Below, one piece after another: positions 49,884-62,859 of a DNA stretch of 64,000 bases (position 1 is its first letter; the number at the start of each line of letters is the position of its first letter). The notes below the pieces were generated by a model. The model was not told the origin of the DNA and made no database searches. It saw nothing but the letters and a program-made list of their open reading frames with translations. The stretch is from contig WHUZ01000003.1 of the NCBI GenBank assembly GCA_015179045.1, positions 806,001 through 870,000 on the forward strand. The letters run 5' to 3'. The translations under genes and the position numbers were made by a program. The DNA is from Kalaharituber pfeilii (Eukaryota > Ascomycota > Pezizomycetes > Pezizales > Pezizaceae).

Positions 49884-50267
49884 TTGCGCGGGTGCTGGGG
49901 TTGGCGGCTTCAATTTGGTGTTGATGGGGGGTGCAGGTGCGGGGGGGGCACAAGGCGGAGGCAATGCGGTGGTCTGGTTAAGGTTGCGGCTTATGCCACG
50001 CATCTTATTGGCGATGCTGACGTGCCGTGGGGTGGTCAGGCTTGTTTGTCGCTGTGTGGGGCCTGCGAGAGCGCCCGTCACGTCAGCCACGGCCCGCCAT
50101 TGGCCAATCGGGGAGTGCGGCACGTGCTGCCCATCGGGCCGGCATCGATCACGGGGACGCAGGTATGCCATGAATACTATTGTGCACGATGCAGCAGCAG
50201 CTGCTGCTATAGCTATGGAACACATAGAACATTCGAAACCGTTCGTGCCCCGCCCTACTGCCCCGCC

Positions 50268-50896
50268 CTACTGCCCCGCGCCCGCGTCCCGCTTCTTCAA
50301 CTCCTCGTTCTCCCTCCTCAGCTCGTCCAGCCTCGACATCTTCTTGGTGCGCACTTCCTCGTCGTCGTGGAACCCCAAATTCTTCATCTCGTCCGGCGCC
50401 ATTAGGCTCCTTTGCTCCCCCATAGCGATCCGTATTAGCCTCCGGGCGCTCCCACCGCTTCACAACAGGTCAAGCCCACCTTTCCATTCGACATCTCAAA
50501 TACTTCTTTGCCAGCATCCGACATTCGTGCTCATTGACGCCCTTGACTCGCTTGAGGCAGGCGAGGTATTCCATCATCACGGGTTTGCATTCGCCTGAGC
50601 GGTCGGATAGCCAGTACGTTAATACCAATACGTCTTCCTCTGGAAAAGAAGCAAAACAGCCACAAGCAATTTCAAGCACTCACCATCGTGGTCCAGCGGA
50701 AAACTCCCTCTTTCTGGCCTACTCCGCAACCAGGGTTCAGTCATTAGCAATTATCCATACATTCCACTGTAAAATGCTTCAATTTCCTCATCTTCTTCCC
50801 TCCTCTTCCCTTCACCTGAATGGGAAAAAAATCTGTCCATACTCACGGTGTAGGTGAAAATGTGATATTCCCCGGCGGCCTTCCGATCGCACTCAT
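50268..50896 (-). CDS. COX19: Cox19, twin CX9C cytochrome c oxidase assembly protein
   Basis: The CDS joins 50896..50847, 50718..50684, 50594..50480 and 50409..50268 (113 residues). Introns of 128, 89 and 70 bp keep phase, with branch points such as CTAAT. The N-terminal FSPTPPERGSFPLDHDGEC is diagnostic of Cox19. The CHCH fold has C31-x9-C41 and C53-x9-C63 (YLACLKRVKGVNEHECRMLA, KKYLRCRME). The C-terminus (LMAPDEMKNLGFHDDEE, then a charged helix) is also typical. In yeast Cox19 is a soluble intermembrane-space protein imported by the Mia40 pathway, and it works with Cox11 in copper delivery to cytochrome c oxidase. It is divided into four small exons, so it is easily missed by single-frame searches. 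It lies about 385 bp upstream of the chosen NPR3 start, on the same strand. Confidence 0.95.
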
Positions 50897-51598
50897 TTTG
50901 CCCTTCTACTCTTGCGTTCTATCCTCTCCCCTTTGTCCTTCTTCGCTTATGTACCTCCTCTATTTCAACCCCTGTGCTACCTCAAAGCTTACTTAGATAA
51001 CTCGCTGACTTGTTTTTTTTTTCAGCTTCTTGATGCGCGAGGTTCCAGGCAAAAGTGATTAATTACTGTGGCTAGCGAACTTGTCGTTCCCGTAAAATTT
51101 CGGCTGCGAAGCTCCTTTTCCCTCTCGGCTGCTTTCTCAACTACACTGCTCCTTCGCAAGCTTCACGAATCTGTTGTAGGCCGTCAAATCAATTCAAATC
51201 ATCGTCGCCCACCACAGCGAGGGTTTTCACGGGTGTTGTGGAGTGCTCAACAAGAGGAACCTTCCGTCATTGTAGCCACCACCTTACCCTCACACCTTGG
51301 ATTTTCATTTTCTCCGCCCTCCACAAGAGCCGCATATCACGTGTGGCGGAGTGATATGTCAGGGTAACAGCTGCCTCAACCGCAATCATCTGATGAATTA
51401 GAAATGAATAAACAAGTTCCCAAACAATAAAGCCAAATCAAACTCAGATGTCCTTGTTCCCCAGCCTCAAGCTACATTTCCCATATATCATTCAGGCCAA
51501 TCCCTCATCCCCAAAATAAGCTTTTCATGACAACTGGAGAATCGTGTTTGAAGGCGTCCACGTTTCCCGTCATCTCCTAGCCCTAAAAAGGGTGCATT

Positions 51599-51643
<45 letters not shown>

Positions 51644-52065
51644 CTGTGATATATTATGAGATAATGTGTGTGTAGTCACAACATTTATTCTTTTCTTGTT
51701 TCGTTAAATGCCACGGTCGAACGGACATCTGTGCTACCACACCGTCGATATTGAGTGGTATTTAAGCTCTATGAATCACGAAGCACTGGCAATTCATTAC
51801 TATTGCATATATCTATCTATAAATGAAAACAAAAGAGATAAAACGGTAAATCTGTTGGGATTAGATATTCAAACATGTCTTGGGGACGAAAACAGGTTTA
51901 ATTTACACATAGCACTAGTGATATTGAAAGTATTATAGCTTTAGATACTATTTCCAGTACCGCGGTACAGCAGTCTCGACCGTTGTATAGCAGGAGTAAA
52001 ATGGCGTTAATATTTGTTTCATATTTCCTAGATATAGATCCCAAAAGTAATAAACCAAGAAGGGT
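50897..52065. other. Intergenic with 41-bp poly-A tract
   Basis: The left part is the promoter side of COX19. 51,601-51,641 is an uninterrupted run of 41 A on the plus strand. An open frame at 51,068-51,367 starts only at GTG and has no family resemblance, so I do not call it. Confidence 0.45.
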
Positions 52066-52074
52066 GGTAGTATG

Positions 52075-52162
52075 TGTTCTCGTACCCAGCCGGACATTAT
52101 ACGCTGCCAAAAGTGTAAAGACCCCGTGTATACGGCTGAAGGCCGAAAATAACACGAGAACA
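52075..52162. mobile_element. 88-bp MITE with 9-bp target-site duplication (second full copy)
   Basis: It starts TGTTCTCGTACCCAGCC and ends ACGAGAACA, and is flanked exactly by GGTAGTATG at 52066-52074 and 52163-52171. The interior aligns with the element at 1126-1216 (TGCCAA, AAAGACCC, GGCCGAAAATAA). It has no coding capacity. Two copies about 51 kb apart with different perfect 9-bp flanks show genuine transposition. Confidence 0.87.
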
Positions 52163-53061
52163 GGTAGTATGCAAAGCAGCCCCAAGGCACAAAGTACCAT
52201 AGCGATATTATTCCACTCTCAAAAGTGTACCTCTGGTTTTGAGAGCACTTCCTTCAAATTACCACCAGGCCATTTTCTTGATTATACGGTGTCACAATTA
52301 CCCATATATCTAAGACAGACAATTCGCTTCCTCAACCACGCATAATAACCCTCCGCTGTTATCTCAATCAATTTTTCACACTCCCACCACCTCTCACCTT
52401 GCCTATAGAGCCTGACTGATTTCCTTCCATGTAGGCCCTCCCCCTCAATCACTCTTACGCAAATCCATCGCTATTGCCGATCACTCCCCGTCCCTGTAAA
52501 TCTCTTCACCGACGTCGGACCCGACCCAACCGCTTATCATATTGTGATGACCCAGCTGGTCTACTGTAGATCCCTTTACCATCTAACAATCATCAGACTC
52601 ACTCAATGCACCATTAATATGTATGCATATGCTGTGCTCATGGGCTTTCCATTTATAATGCATTGAAATGTGGATATCTGCTTGAATGTCACACGTATCA
52701 CGAAGATACCGAAACTCAGATATAACCAGCAACCAGACGTCTTTGGTCTAGCGTTGAGAAACGGTGCTGCCTGAGGCTTCTGTGTCCCCGTCTTATCGTA
52801 AAGTCGTGGGGTTAAACGTCCGTTTTTTGTGAAGAGGACTATGGGGAGCTTGGTTTTGTGGAGGATAGAGCAGGCGTACAGCACGATGGCCATGGGCGTT
52901 GTGAAGGAGGTGGTGCGGGGCTGTCAATGATGTAGCTGATGGCGGGGAGCGTGGGATGCAATGGCGGCGGACATGGTGGTGCCGGGGGCGGACCTGGGGG
53001 CGGAGAGGTGAGTATGAGGTGCGGTATGTTGGTAAGGGTGGGGAGCGACTGCTCAAGATTT

Positions 53062-53331
53062 CTACAACTTCATGAACTTTTGTAGTGACGGGGCTCAGAC
53101 ATGACATTCCCGCCGTTTGGTCCAAGATTGTACCTTTAATGCTAGCGCCAGACCAGCATTTGTCATTTTAACCTCTTGTGCAACCTCGTAGCATCTATGC
53201 TGAGCCTGCGGAAGCATCAAATTGACAAATTTGAGACATACTGCTTCATGAATTTCTTGTAGTCCACAGAGCCTCGAAATGTCTATGTTGCGATCAAATG
53301 GCAATCTTTGACTACGGGGGTCCGAGTTCAT
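53062..53331 (-). CDS. Small hypothetical two-exon reading frame
   Basis: I do not recognise it. The tentative model joins 53331..53134 and 53076..53062 (70 residues) across a 57-bp GTACAA…AAAAG intron. The peptide contains FDRNIDISRLCGLQEIHEAV and CLKFVNLMLPQAQHRCYEVA, which looks protein-like (amphipathic helices), but it has no known domain or membrane span. It runs divergently from Cwf19, with about 400 bp between the starts. It may be a relic of a larger gene. Confidence 0.3.
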
Positions 53332-53733
53332 AGTGTATGGGGTCATTTCAGCACATGCAGGGCGGCGTTGCACCGTTGCATGAGGGCGGTGTTGCCAGAG
53401 CTGTGGATTGCGATAGGAGAGGACACATTAGCATTAGAGCTGAGGTAGACACTGAGGTATGTGGGAATGGATGAAATATGGCCTGGCGGGGATAACATAT
53501 GCATAGAGGGGGATGCTGCGAAGCTGCTTCCTTGTGTGTGTGCGCAGTTCAGCCCACCAGGTACTCCAGTACTCGCGTGCTTAGTCATCGCGCTGTTCCC
53601 CAACTGATGATGTCGAAATCAAGGCGAGCCTAAATCATGAAGTTTGGCGAGGGCCGAAAAAGTGCACCTTTCTCGCGTCAATTGAGCAAGGACTTGAGTT
53701 TCGAGAAGTAATAAAGATTACGAAAAAGACAAT

Positions 53734-56215
53734 ATGAATACTGAGACAAAGAAAGAACAGACACGGAGCCAACGCGAAGAAAGGGACAGAGAAAGTGCCA
53801 GAGGGGAGAGAAGGGATAGAGAGAAAGGACGTGAGGACCGCGAACGGGACAGATCTAGAGAACGAGACAGGAAAAGAGATAGGCATAGGGATTCACATAG
53901 GGATAAAGATAAGGATCAGGAGAAGGATAGAGGCGGCAAGGAAAAGCATTTATCTCATAGACCGTCACATCGTAACCGCCACTACTCAAATTCTCCGAGA
54001 GTTAAAGACACAGAAGGAAGCTCAAGTCGCCACAAAGATATTGATCGGGAGCGTGACAGAGACAGAGACAGGAGGGATAACAACGAATATCGTCACAGAC
54101 ATCACAAGCATAAACATTCTCGCCGGGAAAACTCTGGCAGCGAAGATGAAGATAAGAAATCTTCAAGTCGAAGCCATAGGCACAAGTCTCGCCGCTCAAA
54201 GTCTCCATCTGAACAAGCTACAGAGGAAGTTGGGGATATGGATGAAGGCCAATGGGTTGAGAAGCCAATGCTGAAGTCCGAGTCTCCTATCCCAGAAAAG
54301 GCCACAGCAAAAACTAACATACTCAAACGTGACTCCTGGATGGTTCAGTCTGACCAGGACGCCTTCGACTTCACACAGCGTGGCGTAGTCAAAAAACCAA
54401 GGTCGAGACTTGCAGAGCCAACGAGGCCAGATTACCAGCCTGTTATTCACAAGAACGAGCTCAACACCCAGTTAAGAGAAGGGAAGGCACTGGATGACTA
54501 CCAAGCAGAAGATGCGCCGTCTCACACGTTTGGGGACGCCGGCTCTAATTGGAGGATGATGAAGCTTAAACGGGTCTACGAGATAGCTGAGCAGACAGGC
54601 AGAAGTGTCGAAGATGTGGCTCTAGAGAGATATGGTGACTTGAAGTCATTTGACGAGGCAAGAGAGGAAAGGCAGGAGCTTGAACGGCGCCAAATGTATG
54701 GAAAGGATCGACCAGATGCGAAGGACAAATCCACAGGGGACTTATATGCAGCCCGGCTTCAGGAAGCAGCTGAAAAAAGGGAGAAGGAGCGCAGGGCGAG
54801 GGGCCCCTCACCAATACAGGGGCAGAAGGTAGCAGATGGACCCCACACTACTACAACGCAGATACTGGATCAGACTATGCTTAATCGTATGCAAGCTTCA
54901 GTGCTCAAGGCCCAGTTGAGGGGGGATCCCAAAGCTGCAGAATTGGAGAAGGAATATAATGCCGCTCTCGCTATATTCTCGAATCAAAAGGAGCCCGAAA
55001 TCGTTGTCCTATCAGCGATGGATTCAAGAATGCTTGCTCGCGGCATTGGAGGGAGAGGTGAGGTCAAAGAAATAACGACGGGCAAAAGAAAGGGACAATT
55101 GGAGGATAATGACGACATGACTCTTGAAGACATGCTGAGGGAAGAGAAAAGGACTCGTGGAATGGTTAGAGGTGGAGAAGGAAGAATGTTTGCAGAGCGA
55201 ATTGCTAAAGACGCGAGATTCAGTGTATGCGCTGCGATAGTCCCCATTAGCATAAAAGACACTAACGATGTCTACAGAATGACCTTGACTACCTTGACGA
55301 GAACGCAGATACCCTAGCCAGGCGTGTTCATAAGAATGAGATTAGCCTCAAGAACATTGCTATTAGTGACTTTAAGAAGATGCAGAAGGTGCTTGATACA
55401 TGCCCGCTTTGCTCTCATGAGGACCGGAATGCACCTCCAATTGCACCCATTGTGTCCCTCGGAACTCGGGTGTTTCTATCTCTGCCCACAGAGCCAGAGC
55501 TGAGCCCCGGCGGAGCTATGATCGTGCCTATACAACATAGATTGAATACACTGGAATGTGATGACGATGAGTGGGATGAAATCAGGGTAGGTGCTGTTTA
55601 TAGGATTGCTAGGGCTGTGGACGCTAATAACGCAATTTTGCAGAATTTCATGAAGTCTCTCGTCCGACTGTACCATTCACAAGGCCGAGGAGTAATCTTC
55701 TACGAAAATGCAGCCTCCTCGTCTCGAAAACGACACGCAGCTATTACAGCTGTTCCTATGCCCAAGGACCTAGTGGAAAATGCCCCTGCTTATTTCAGGG
55801 TAAGGCACTCTACTCAACCATAAATCGAAATTCTAACTCCAACTAGGAAGCAATTATGTCTACAGCATCTGAGTGGTCACAGCATAAGAAAATATTGACT
55901 ACTCGCAATCCGCAACTGGGGAAACGAGCATTTCGCTTAACTTTGGTGAAGGAGATGCCATATTTTCACGTCTGGTTTGACATTGATGGAGGGATAGGTC
56001 ATATAGTAGAAGATGAAAACAAATGGCCTAGGGGTGATTTGTTTGCTAGGGAAGTGATCGGGGGTATGCTAGACGCTGATGAAATTGAGGTGATCAAGAG
56101 GCAAGGAAGGTGGACTAGAGGCGGCGATTCGAAGCGAGTAGAACGGTTTAGGAAGGAGTGGCATACATGGGATTGGACTAGGGTGCTATTGGATAATACA
56201 GCGGAAAGGGGATGA
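53734..56215 (+). CDS. cwf19: Cwf19-like pre-mRNA splicing / intron-lariat factor
   Basis: The CDS joins 53734..55224, 55278..55799 and 55847..56215 (793 residues). The 53- and 47-bp introns have GT/AG ends and keep phase. Residues 1-150 are rich in Arg/Asp/Glu/Lys and RD/RE dipeptides, with SR-type stretches to about 160. The centre carries WVEKPMLKSES, RDSWM and NWRMMKLKRVYEIAEQTGRS. The CwfJ C-terminal domain 1 starts near 500 (LKNIAISDFKKMQKVLDTCP, LCSHEDRNAPPIA, MIVPIQHRLNTLECDDDEWD); its HIT-like histidine site is recognisable in VPIQHR. The CwfJ domain 2 closes the protein (KEMPYFHVWFDIDGGIGHIV, then a WTRVLL end). Family members associate with the late spliceosome and the lariat-debranching enzyme in the nucleus. 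Confidence 0.95.
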
Positions 56216-58999
56216 TTGGAGCTAAGAGATGAAAAGCAAAGAAAGAGAGGGTGAAAGTAAGCTGAGTGAGCGGGTGGTTGGGGGAGTGATTGGAGGGAGG
56301 CTCAAGCTGTCAAATAGGCTGGGAAGTCGTACAGCTATCGATGGACTTAGGCGGCAAGGGTGTGTTTCAACTCATGCTTCATTGCCAATCCGGGTTGGCT
56401 GTGACTTCTATTTTCTGTCTCGCCAATTACGCGATTGGACCTCGCCGTTAAGCCCGGCACGCGAGTCGACATGGTTCGTGCATCCCACGGAAAAACTTGC
56501 TCGGAATACCTTGTCTCGCCTTGTGTGCCCCGCTGCTCTTCCCTGTCCTCCCACATGCTGCAGAGCTTTGATGTTCTTTCTATACACACAATAGACGCAT
56601 TTATACACGCAAGTACGCATTCATAGACACAGTACATGCACATTATCGGTGTGTTGGGGTCAGTGGCAATTGGGAGAAATGGGATGGGGGAGGCGTGGAT
56701 GGTGCATTGTGAGTTTACGAATAGGCAAATTGGCGGCGTCGATGCTCAATCCCGGATTGAGCAGTCATCTTCCATTTCATCTGCCCAGCTATTACGTTGT
56801 GTTTATCATTCAAACATTCAGTCACCAATCTTTCTCCTTAAAATGTAACTTTGTCAAATCACTGCGCACGCCTTGCTAGTCGAAAGAAGAAACATCAAGA
56901 GGAGCGACTTTCCCTCCATTCTCAGCTCGTTTTTTACATTTTTTATTTTTTTAGATTTTTTTTCAGCTATACATGATGTTTCTCAACAATTTCCATCCAC
57001 GCACATACAACCACGAAATCCTCAACGCGCACACCCACTTCGCCTGCAGGCCCCGTCTCCGAGACAAGACGAGACGAGGCCGTAAGCAGGGGAACTGCAT
57101 ATGATCTGCCGTGTCCTGCCTGTCGGCTGGTATCCTCATCCTCTCTGCTGATGCCGACACGCCATCGGCGCATCCACGTTTCCAGTCTCACGCCCATTCT
57201 TTACACATACATCCCGCGCATCACCCACACAGGTACACTCACGCACGGCTCACCCACACGCCCTTGCTTATCCTCGCTTCATGCTTCCCGCCTATGAATG
57301 TGCAGCCTAACCGAAGAAGTCCAGCAACCACGGTTAGTGCTGATACCATGTCGTACACAGCGCTGAAGGAGTGCAAAAATAGCAGTCCAGGCGGAAATAT
57401 CTGACATTATCAATCCACACAGTTGTACCCTTTCCCGGTCTGTTTCTGTGACCTCTACTTATCTTCCTCCATCTGTCTACCTTTCCAACATACACAGGCA
57501 TGCATGAACGCACATACAACGCCTACACTGTGCATAAGACTCCATCCCCCGTCATCCCTATTATTTCATAGTATACTCTACCACACCGGTACAATATACC
57601 AGTCTGCAGACTTCACCGCGGGACAAGCAAACAAGAAACGGCAACCATATGCTCAATGCAGTGCAGAGAGGCCGGATTCTGTATGGAGTTTGTATGCCTG
57701 CGCTGTGCCTCTGAGTGACAGGTTGTAGGGGTGGGGAGGGAGGCGCGGGTCCTTAGTTGAGGAATTGAGTGAGAACACAAAATTGAGGCAATTAGGGTCT
57801 ATGCGGAGGGCAGAAGCGAGCTAGCTACCACGGCCATAGGCTGCATGCCAGGCTGCGTGCACATTGATGAACCTGCAGTCATTGGGTGAGAGGCATTTTG
57901 GGACAGTTTGACGGTAGATAAACCATTCCATCTAGTCCGCTTCAGGCTCGCGAGCACTACCACGGATACATCTTGCCTCTGTTTCCGGTTGCCCACGTTT
58001 CTTCCGTGTCACCCATCGTTCTCACCTTCCTAGGTCGTCTGCCGAAACCACGGGTCCTTTCTCGCCACCGATTACCGTCGATTACCGTCCTCTGTCCCCG
58101 CTCTGTTTCCCAAGCCACATGAGCCTTTGCCCTGTACCCTAGCATTCCATCTGCCTATCACTCGCCAGTCGTCTCATGCAAGCAATTCAGCTATCTAATT
58201 AGCGAGAGCCCCTAAGCGAGAAACAGCATGCACAGACATAGATATTGCTTTTCTTTTTGTAAAATTTTTCCGGAAGGGCGGTGAGCGAAGGAGGTTGTGG
58301 ATCAGGAATCCAAGGAGAAGGACAAGATGGCTTACTGAAGTAAGCATGAAAATATTCCCAAGGTACACTTAGATACTTCATGTATATAACTATTTCCATT
58401 ATGTTTATCTGAATCTGAACCTATCCATACATACACCAATGCATGTGACATCCCCTCCCTCCCCCTCACGCTCTCCTATGTGATATCTCAACCCCAATGA
58501 ATTGTTAAATACCGACGCTCCTATTTGTCCTCGACCCGCTATTCCGGGCCTCTCGTTCTTCTTTTCATGCTTCCTAAGCCCTCTCAAACGCCTTCACAAG
58601 CCATCTCTAAGGCAAACCCATGCTTGCTCGTATAAATATTGTGCCACTTCGTTCACACCTCTTAGGTACAGCCTGGGGACCAAGGCCACCCCGTCCAGTC
58701 CAGTCCAGTATGGCTCGAGCATTGCCACTCACCATAGTTACGTTAACGCCTCTTCGGAAATGCAGGGCCGAGATGGGGTGAGGTGGGGAGGGTGAGGGCA
58801 GCTAGGAGGCGAGCCCTGAAGGGGCACTTTAGCCCGGTATTTTCTATAGCGTGTTATCCTGGAGACCCGCCAGCCTGTGAGAGAAAAGAAAAGAAAGAAA
58901 AAAAAAAAAAATTTAGGCTTTTCCAAAGAAATTTTTTTTTTTCAAAAGTAACCTTCCTCTCTGAGCCCAGAATGCCCGCCTCAGCAATGAGAGTCGGAA
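56216..58999. other. Intergenic, no gene seen
   Basis: It begins with the 3' flank of the Cwf19 gene. The rest is mixed sequence with short open frames and no recognisable domain. Confidence 0.4.
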
Positions 59000-59006
59000 C
59001 CGAGCA

Positions 59007-59073
59007 TGAGCTGGGCTGGAACTGGCTGGGCTGGAACTGGCTGGGCTGGAACTGGCTGGGCTGGATTGAGCTG
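59007..59073. repeat. Minisatellite, 15-bp unit, about four copies
   Basis: CTGGGCTGGAACTGG is repeated four times with little variation, ending CTGGGCTGGATTGAG. A length of 15 keeps frame (minus-strand translation is SQFQP repeats), but no gene around it is supported. Confidence 0.85.
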
Positions 59074-62000
59074 GGCAAACTGGGGCGAGTAGCGGTACCC
59101 CCGCGGCCATGCTTCGAATACTTCGCAGCGGTATTGATAAGCCTAAGGGGAAAGTTCCTTTTCAAAAAATTCGCAGCATTTTTAGCTGGACTAAGCGTTG
59201 AGGGTTAAAAGAAAGGTGATTATTCTTGAACCAGAGAGTAATCTAGTGAGGAAGCAAGATGTAAGAAGGGGCAGTGGTTACTGTACATCCATCCGGAGTC
59301 GGAGGACTTATCGAGGCGGATAATATATGGAGGGAAGTGCCGGAACTGAGCAGGAAGAGAAAGAGGACCAAGACGTATCTCCTCTAGGAATGCTGATCCA
59401 GACAGTCTAAAGATGGTATTTGAAGTGCTTTAGATTCATTATCGATTGATATAACCAGAACTCCATATACAGTTCATCGTGAATGTTTCAATCCATGAGT
59501 ACCAGAAGGAATGCCCGCATCCACATACTCCATAATGTGTATGTAAACATCAGAATCAGCAACAATGATCCTCTGCTCCGACCCCTCTACCCGATCGCCA
59601 CTTCTACCCCACCTCCTCCCAACGTCGTCATCCACCTTCTCCTCACGTGATCAATAAGCCTAGCATATCGCTAGAAAACCCTTATCACACCAACCTTCAC
59701 CGACACCTCCTCTCTTCACTATACTTCTCATGCGTGGGCCCCTTTACTAGCGTAACCCTTCCCATAACGTCATCACTCCCACGCCTTATCTGAGCCGAGC
59801 TGATGCTATTCGAGTGTTAGAATCTGAGAATCTTAAGGATATCTCGAGCCAGCGAGAGCCAGCAACATGAGAGGTGAGGAGAATATAAAGAGGAGAGATA
59901 TTAAGGAGACAGAGGATACCTGAGGTATCCCTATTGTGAATGATATATCTCTGCTGAGCCTAAGATGTTCTGTAATACATTTATCTATTGATTATCTTTA
60001 CTAGTTTAAGGTGCGGGCTTTGAGGACTGCCTTCAGAGGAAGGTAAGCCTGAAAGCTTGACACTTGCTCACCTTGCCCCACCGACCCTCACATAATCAGT
60101 TCCACAATAACGGTATTAATGCCTGCTTGGGCTGTCTTGACTGTGAAACGAGGCATGAGGCAGTGTCTATTTATAGATAGGAATTTAGTACCACATAATA
60201 TTCGTTTCAGAAAATCATGGAAGGACATACAGTGATATTTCGAGTCACTGCCTCCCTCCAATTACCCCGAGCTGCTATGCCGTTAACCCAATAACGAACC
60301 CATCCCATCCGCTAGGCCGAAATGCCGCTAACCTGTGCAGTGGAAGTTCCTCAATACCGGATGCGGGACGGGATGATGCGATATGGTTCGTTGTGGAATG
60401 GACTGCTTCTCTCCGCATCATTATAGGAACCGAAGGGGCCACCTTTAGGTGCGGAACAGGGAAAAAATAAATCATAGTAAGATAAAAAAAGGACTCTAGT
60501 TTGAAAGAATATGATGTAGGCTAGAGACGAGCAGCCAGAAAAAATATTTCCTACACGCCGCACCTCCATCTCACCGATACATCCTCGGTGCTGGCCATAC
60601 GGACCAGGTTTGAACATGAGAGCCCCAACTAAACTCCGTCCCCTTGATTGCCCATGAAGTTTTAGGGGGGAAGTTTTCAGGGAAACTTTGGGATTATTAA
60701 TTTTCTTTATCTTTCGGTTTGTTCATCCGGCCCTCTCGCTGGGTATGTCATTCACTGGTCTGCCGCTTCAATTCGATGTAACCAATATTTCTGTTGCCGC
60801 AGAATCCCTTGTTCTTATGCTTGTATACGACGATACCTTACGCTGCATCTTAGTTAGCAATCCTACGATAAATGTATGAGGCGCGAGATGAACAATGCGC
60901 TGTACTTCTCTAGTGAATGCAAATGAAGCGGAAGTGAGCAAGCACATATTTTATCGCCTAAACATATTTAGTCAGCATCCCATTCTAACAACGTCAGGCG
61001 TATCTCTTGCGGGGCAGAGGATTCTAAAAATGGCCCGCATAACATGAGAAAATAAATGTATCAAAAGAACTGAGAAATTATAAATAGAAAGTAGCATATG
61101 ATTAAAAATATTTGAAGGGACAAATCTTCAGGCTGAGCATACATCAATCATGAATTTTCTTTATATTCTGGCACGAGCAGATCACACTTGAAGTCTCAGA
61201 GCACGTCCAGCAAACGTTAGGTAAGACACACCGGCTCATAGAGATCGACAAAGATAACCGGTATGTTGGCTATGCTCCACCTTACCGTGCTGATGCTTGC
61301 AGAGAGCTGTCAAAAATGAGAGGCGTTCATGCTAGCACGACTGAGGATAAAAATGGTGTAAGCAGCTCCTCAACTCTTGCTTACCATACTGGATGGTTCA
61401 GAATATTCAGAGTATGAAAATTCTCCCTTCGGGTCGTGCCAACCAGACTAGAAAGTTTCGGCCACAACAAATGTCATGCGTGACATCCACCGAGTGAGCA
61501 GCAGGTAGAAAGTTGATGTATGTACGTAGCGCTTTAAGGTGGTTGAATTCAGGGAAGGCCTGAGAGTTTTGTTCTTGAAGCACTACCAGTGAAATGTTTG
61601 TTTCATCCTAATTAAATGACCAATCGAGTCCGAGAAGATGCATACAGCATCTTGTTCGTCAGTCTATACCGATCCTTCATGCTTCAACTGTCGCTTGTGT
61701 ATTGCAAAATCCATGACTATTTCTCTTTCAAGTTCCCCTTACTTGTTATGAACGAAGGAGAATGACAGGTATATCAACGAAATGCACGCTTGAAAAAAAT
61801 TCCCCCAGTCTTCCAAAGGTATCGGTTATATTGACGAACAAAGCCCTGTCAACTTCTGGACAGTTGAAGGTCAATGAACCAGTACACATTTATGAATAGA
61901 CAGAATTTTGGACCCCACTATTGAAGGGGAAGGACTATCATCTCCCAGAACGTTCCTGTAGCCCTTGCATACCGATTCCATGGAAAGGTAAATCTTGGAT

Positions 62001-62508
62001 TCGCAGGAAAATAAGGGTTCAATCCATGCCCACTTCACTGGCTCTTAAAGTCACGCACAGCGAGAATTTGCGGAATCCTTGCCATTCTTTCTCCAATGAT
62101 TTTGCACATTTTCTATCTCCATAATATATCGCAAAAATTCTTCATAGACGGACTTATATGCAAGGCCCAGTAGATATATTCTATTTCCTTTTAACTTAGA
62201 AGAAACACTCAAGAACGTAAAGCCTGACTATAAACCCATGACTGAGCCCTTCACTGGCAACTCTAAGTTCCAAAACGGGAGAATTCCTAACAGCAATAAT
62301 ACAAAGCCCAGTTGATAGATAAAAGCCAGGGAAATTCCCATCGTTCAGGTTGTATCCCTTGAGGTCGCAAGGCATGCAGCGGAGGCTACCCCTCTTGCGA
62401 AAACACAACTCAGTCAAAAAAGCTCAATTTGAACTTCTGAAAAAAATTCGGATTCTCCTATGTCCACTATGCGGCCTACTATTTTTCAGTGATTTTTGCG
62501 CTACTTGA
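59074..62508. other. Intergenic, no gene seen
   Basis: About 3.4 kb of mixed sequence with short open frames only. A stretch beginning TGTTAGAATCTG near 59,815 has an LTR-like look but no matching second end. Confidence 0.4.
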
Positions 62509-62859
62509 TTAATTTTTTGTGATTTTTTTGTGATGTACTGAAAGATGGGTGTCAGGGGGTACGCTGGGTGCATGTCTGGCGACTCTAATCGATAATGGCT
62601 CTAATTGATGGATTTCATTGGCAACCCATGAGTTAAAGAGCCGAGCAATTTTCTGTCTTAATGTTCGTACTGAGTTCCATCGTTAAAGAAATCGACAATA
62701 CATGTTTACCCTTGTGATAGTTGTCGGTACTAGTACAATTCGCTGTTTTATGAGACGCATTTGCTCTTGTAATTGATCGAGTTGGCTGATTATATTAGTC
62801 GCTTCCAAGTTCTGTATATTGTGTATCTCCGTGGTTGCATTGACTAGCTCTGTGGCCAT
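62509..62859 (-). CDS. Short coiled-coil protein or gene relic (two exons)
   Basis: The model joins 62859..62710 and 62652..62509 (97 residues). The 57-bp intron has donor GTAAAC and acceptor GACAG, and keeps phase. Exon 1 is a predicted coiled coil (IHNIQNLEATNIISQLDQLQ, EQMRLIKQRI). Exon 2 begins KIARLFNSWVANEIHQLEPL, then runs out in a Lys-rich tail. A coiled coil followed by an AR-x-x-NS…L-x-PL motif recalls a family of uncharacterised fungal proteins I know only loosely. Those continue further, so this copy may be C-terminally truncated. An in-frame upstream extension exists to about 63,057, and the true start is uncertain. Confidence 0.4.

Noticed and set aside
59815..60100. Possible copia-like LTR starting TGTTAGAATCTG
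   Set aside because: No matching end, target duplication or second copy could be found in the window.
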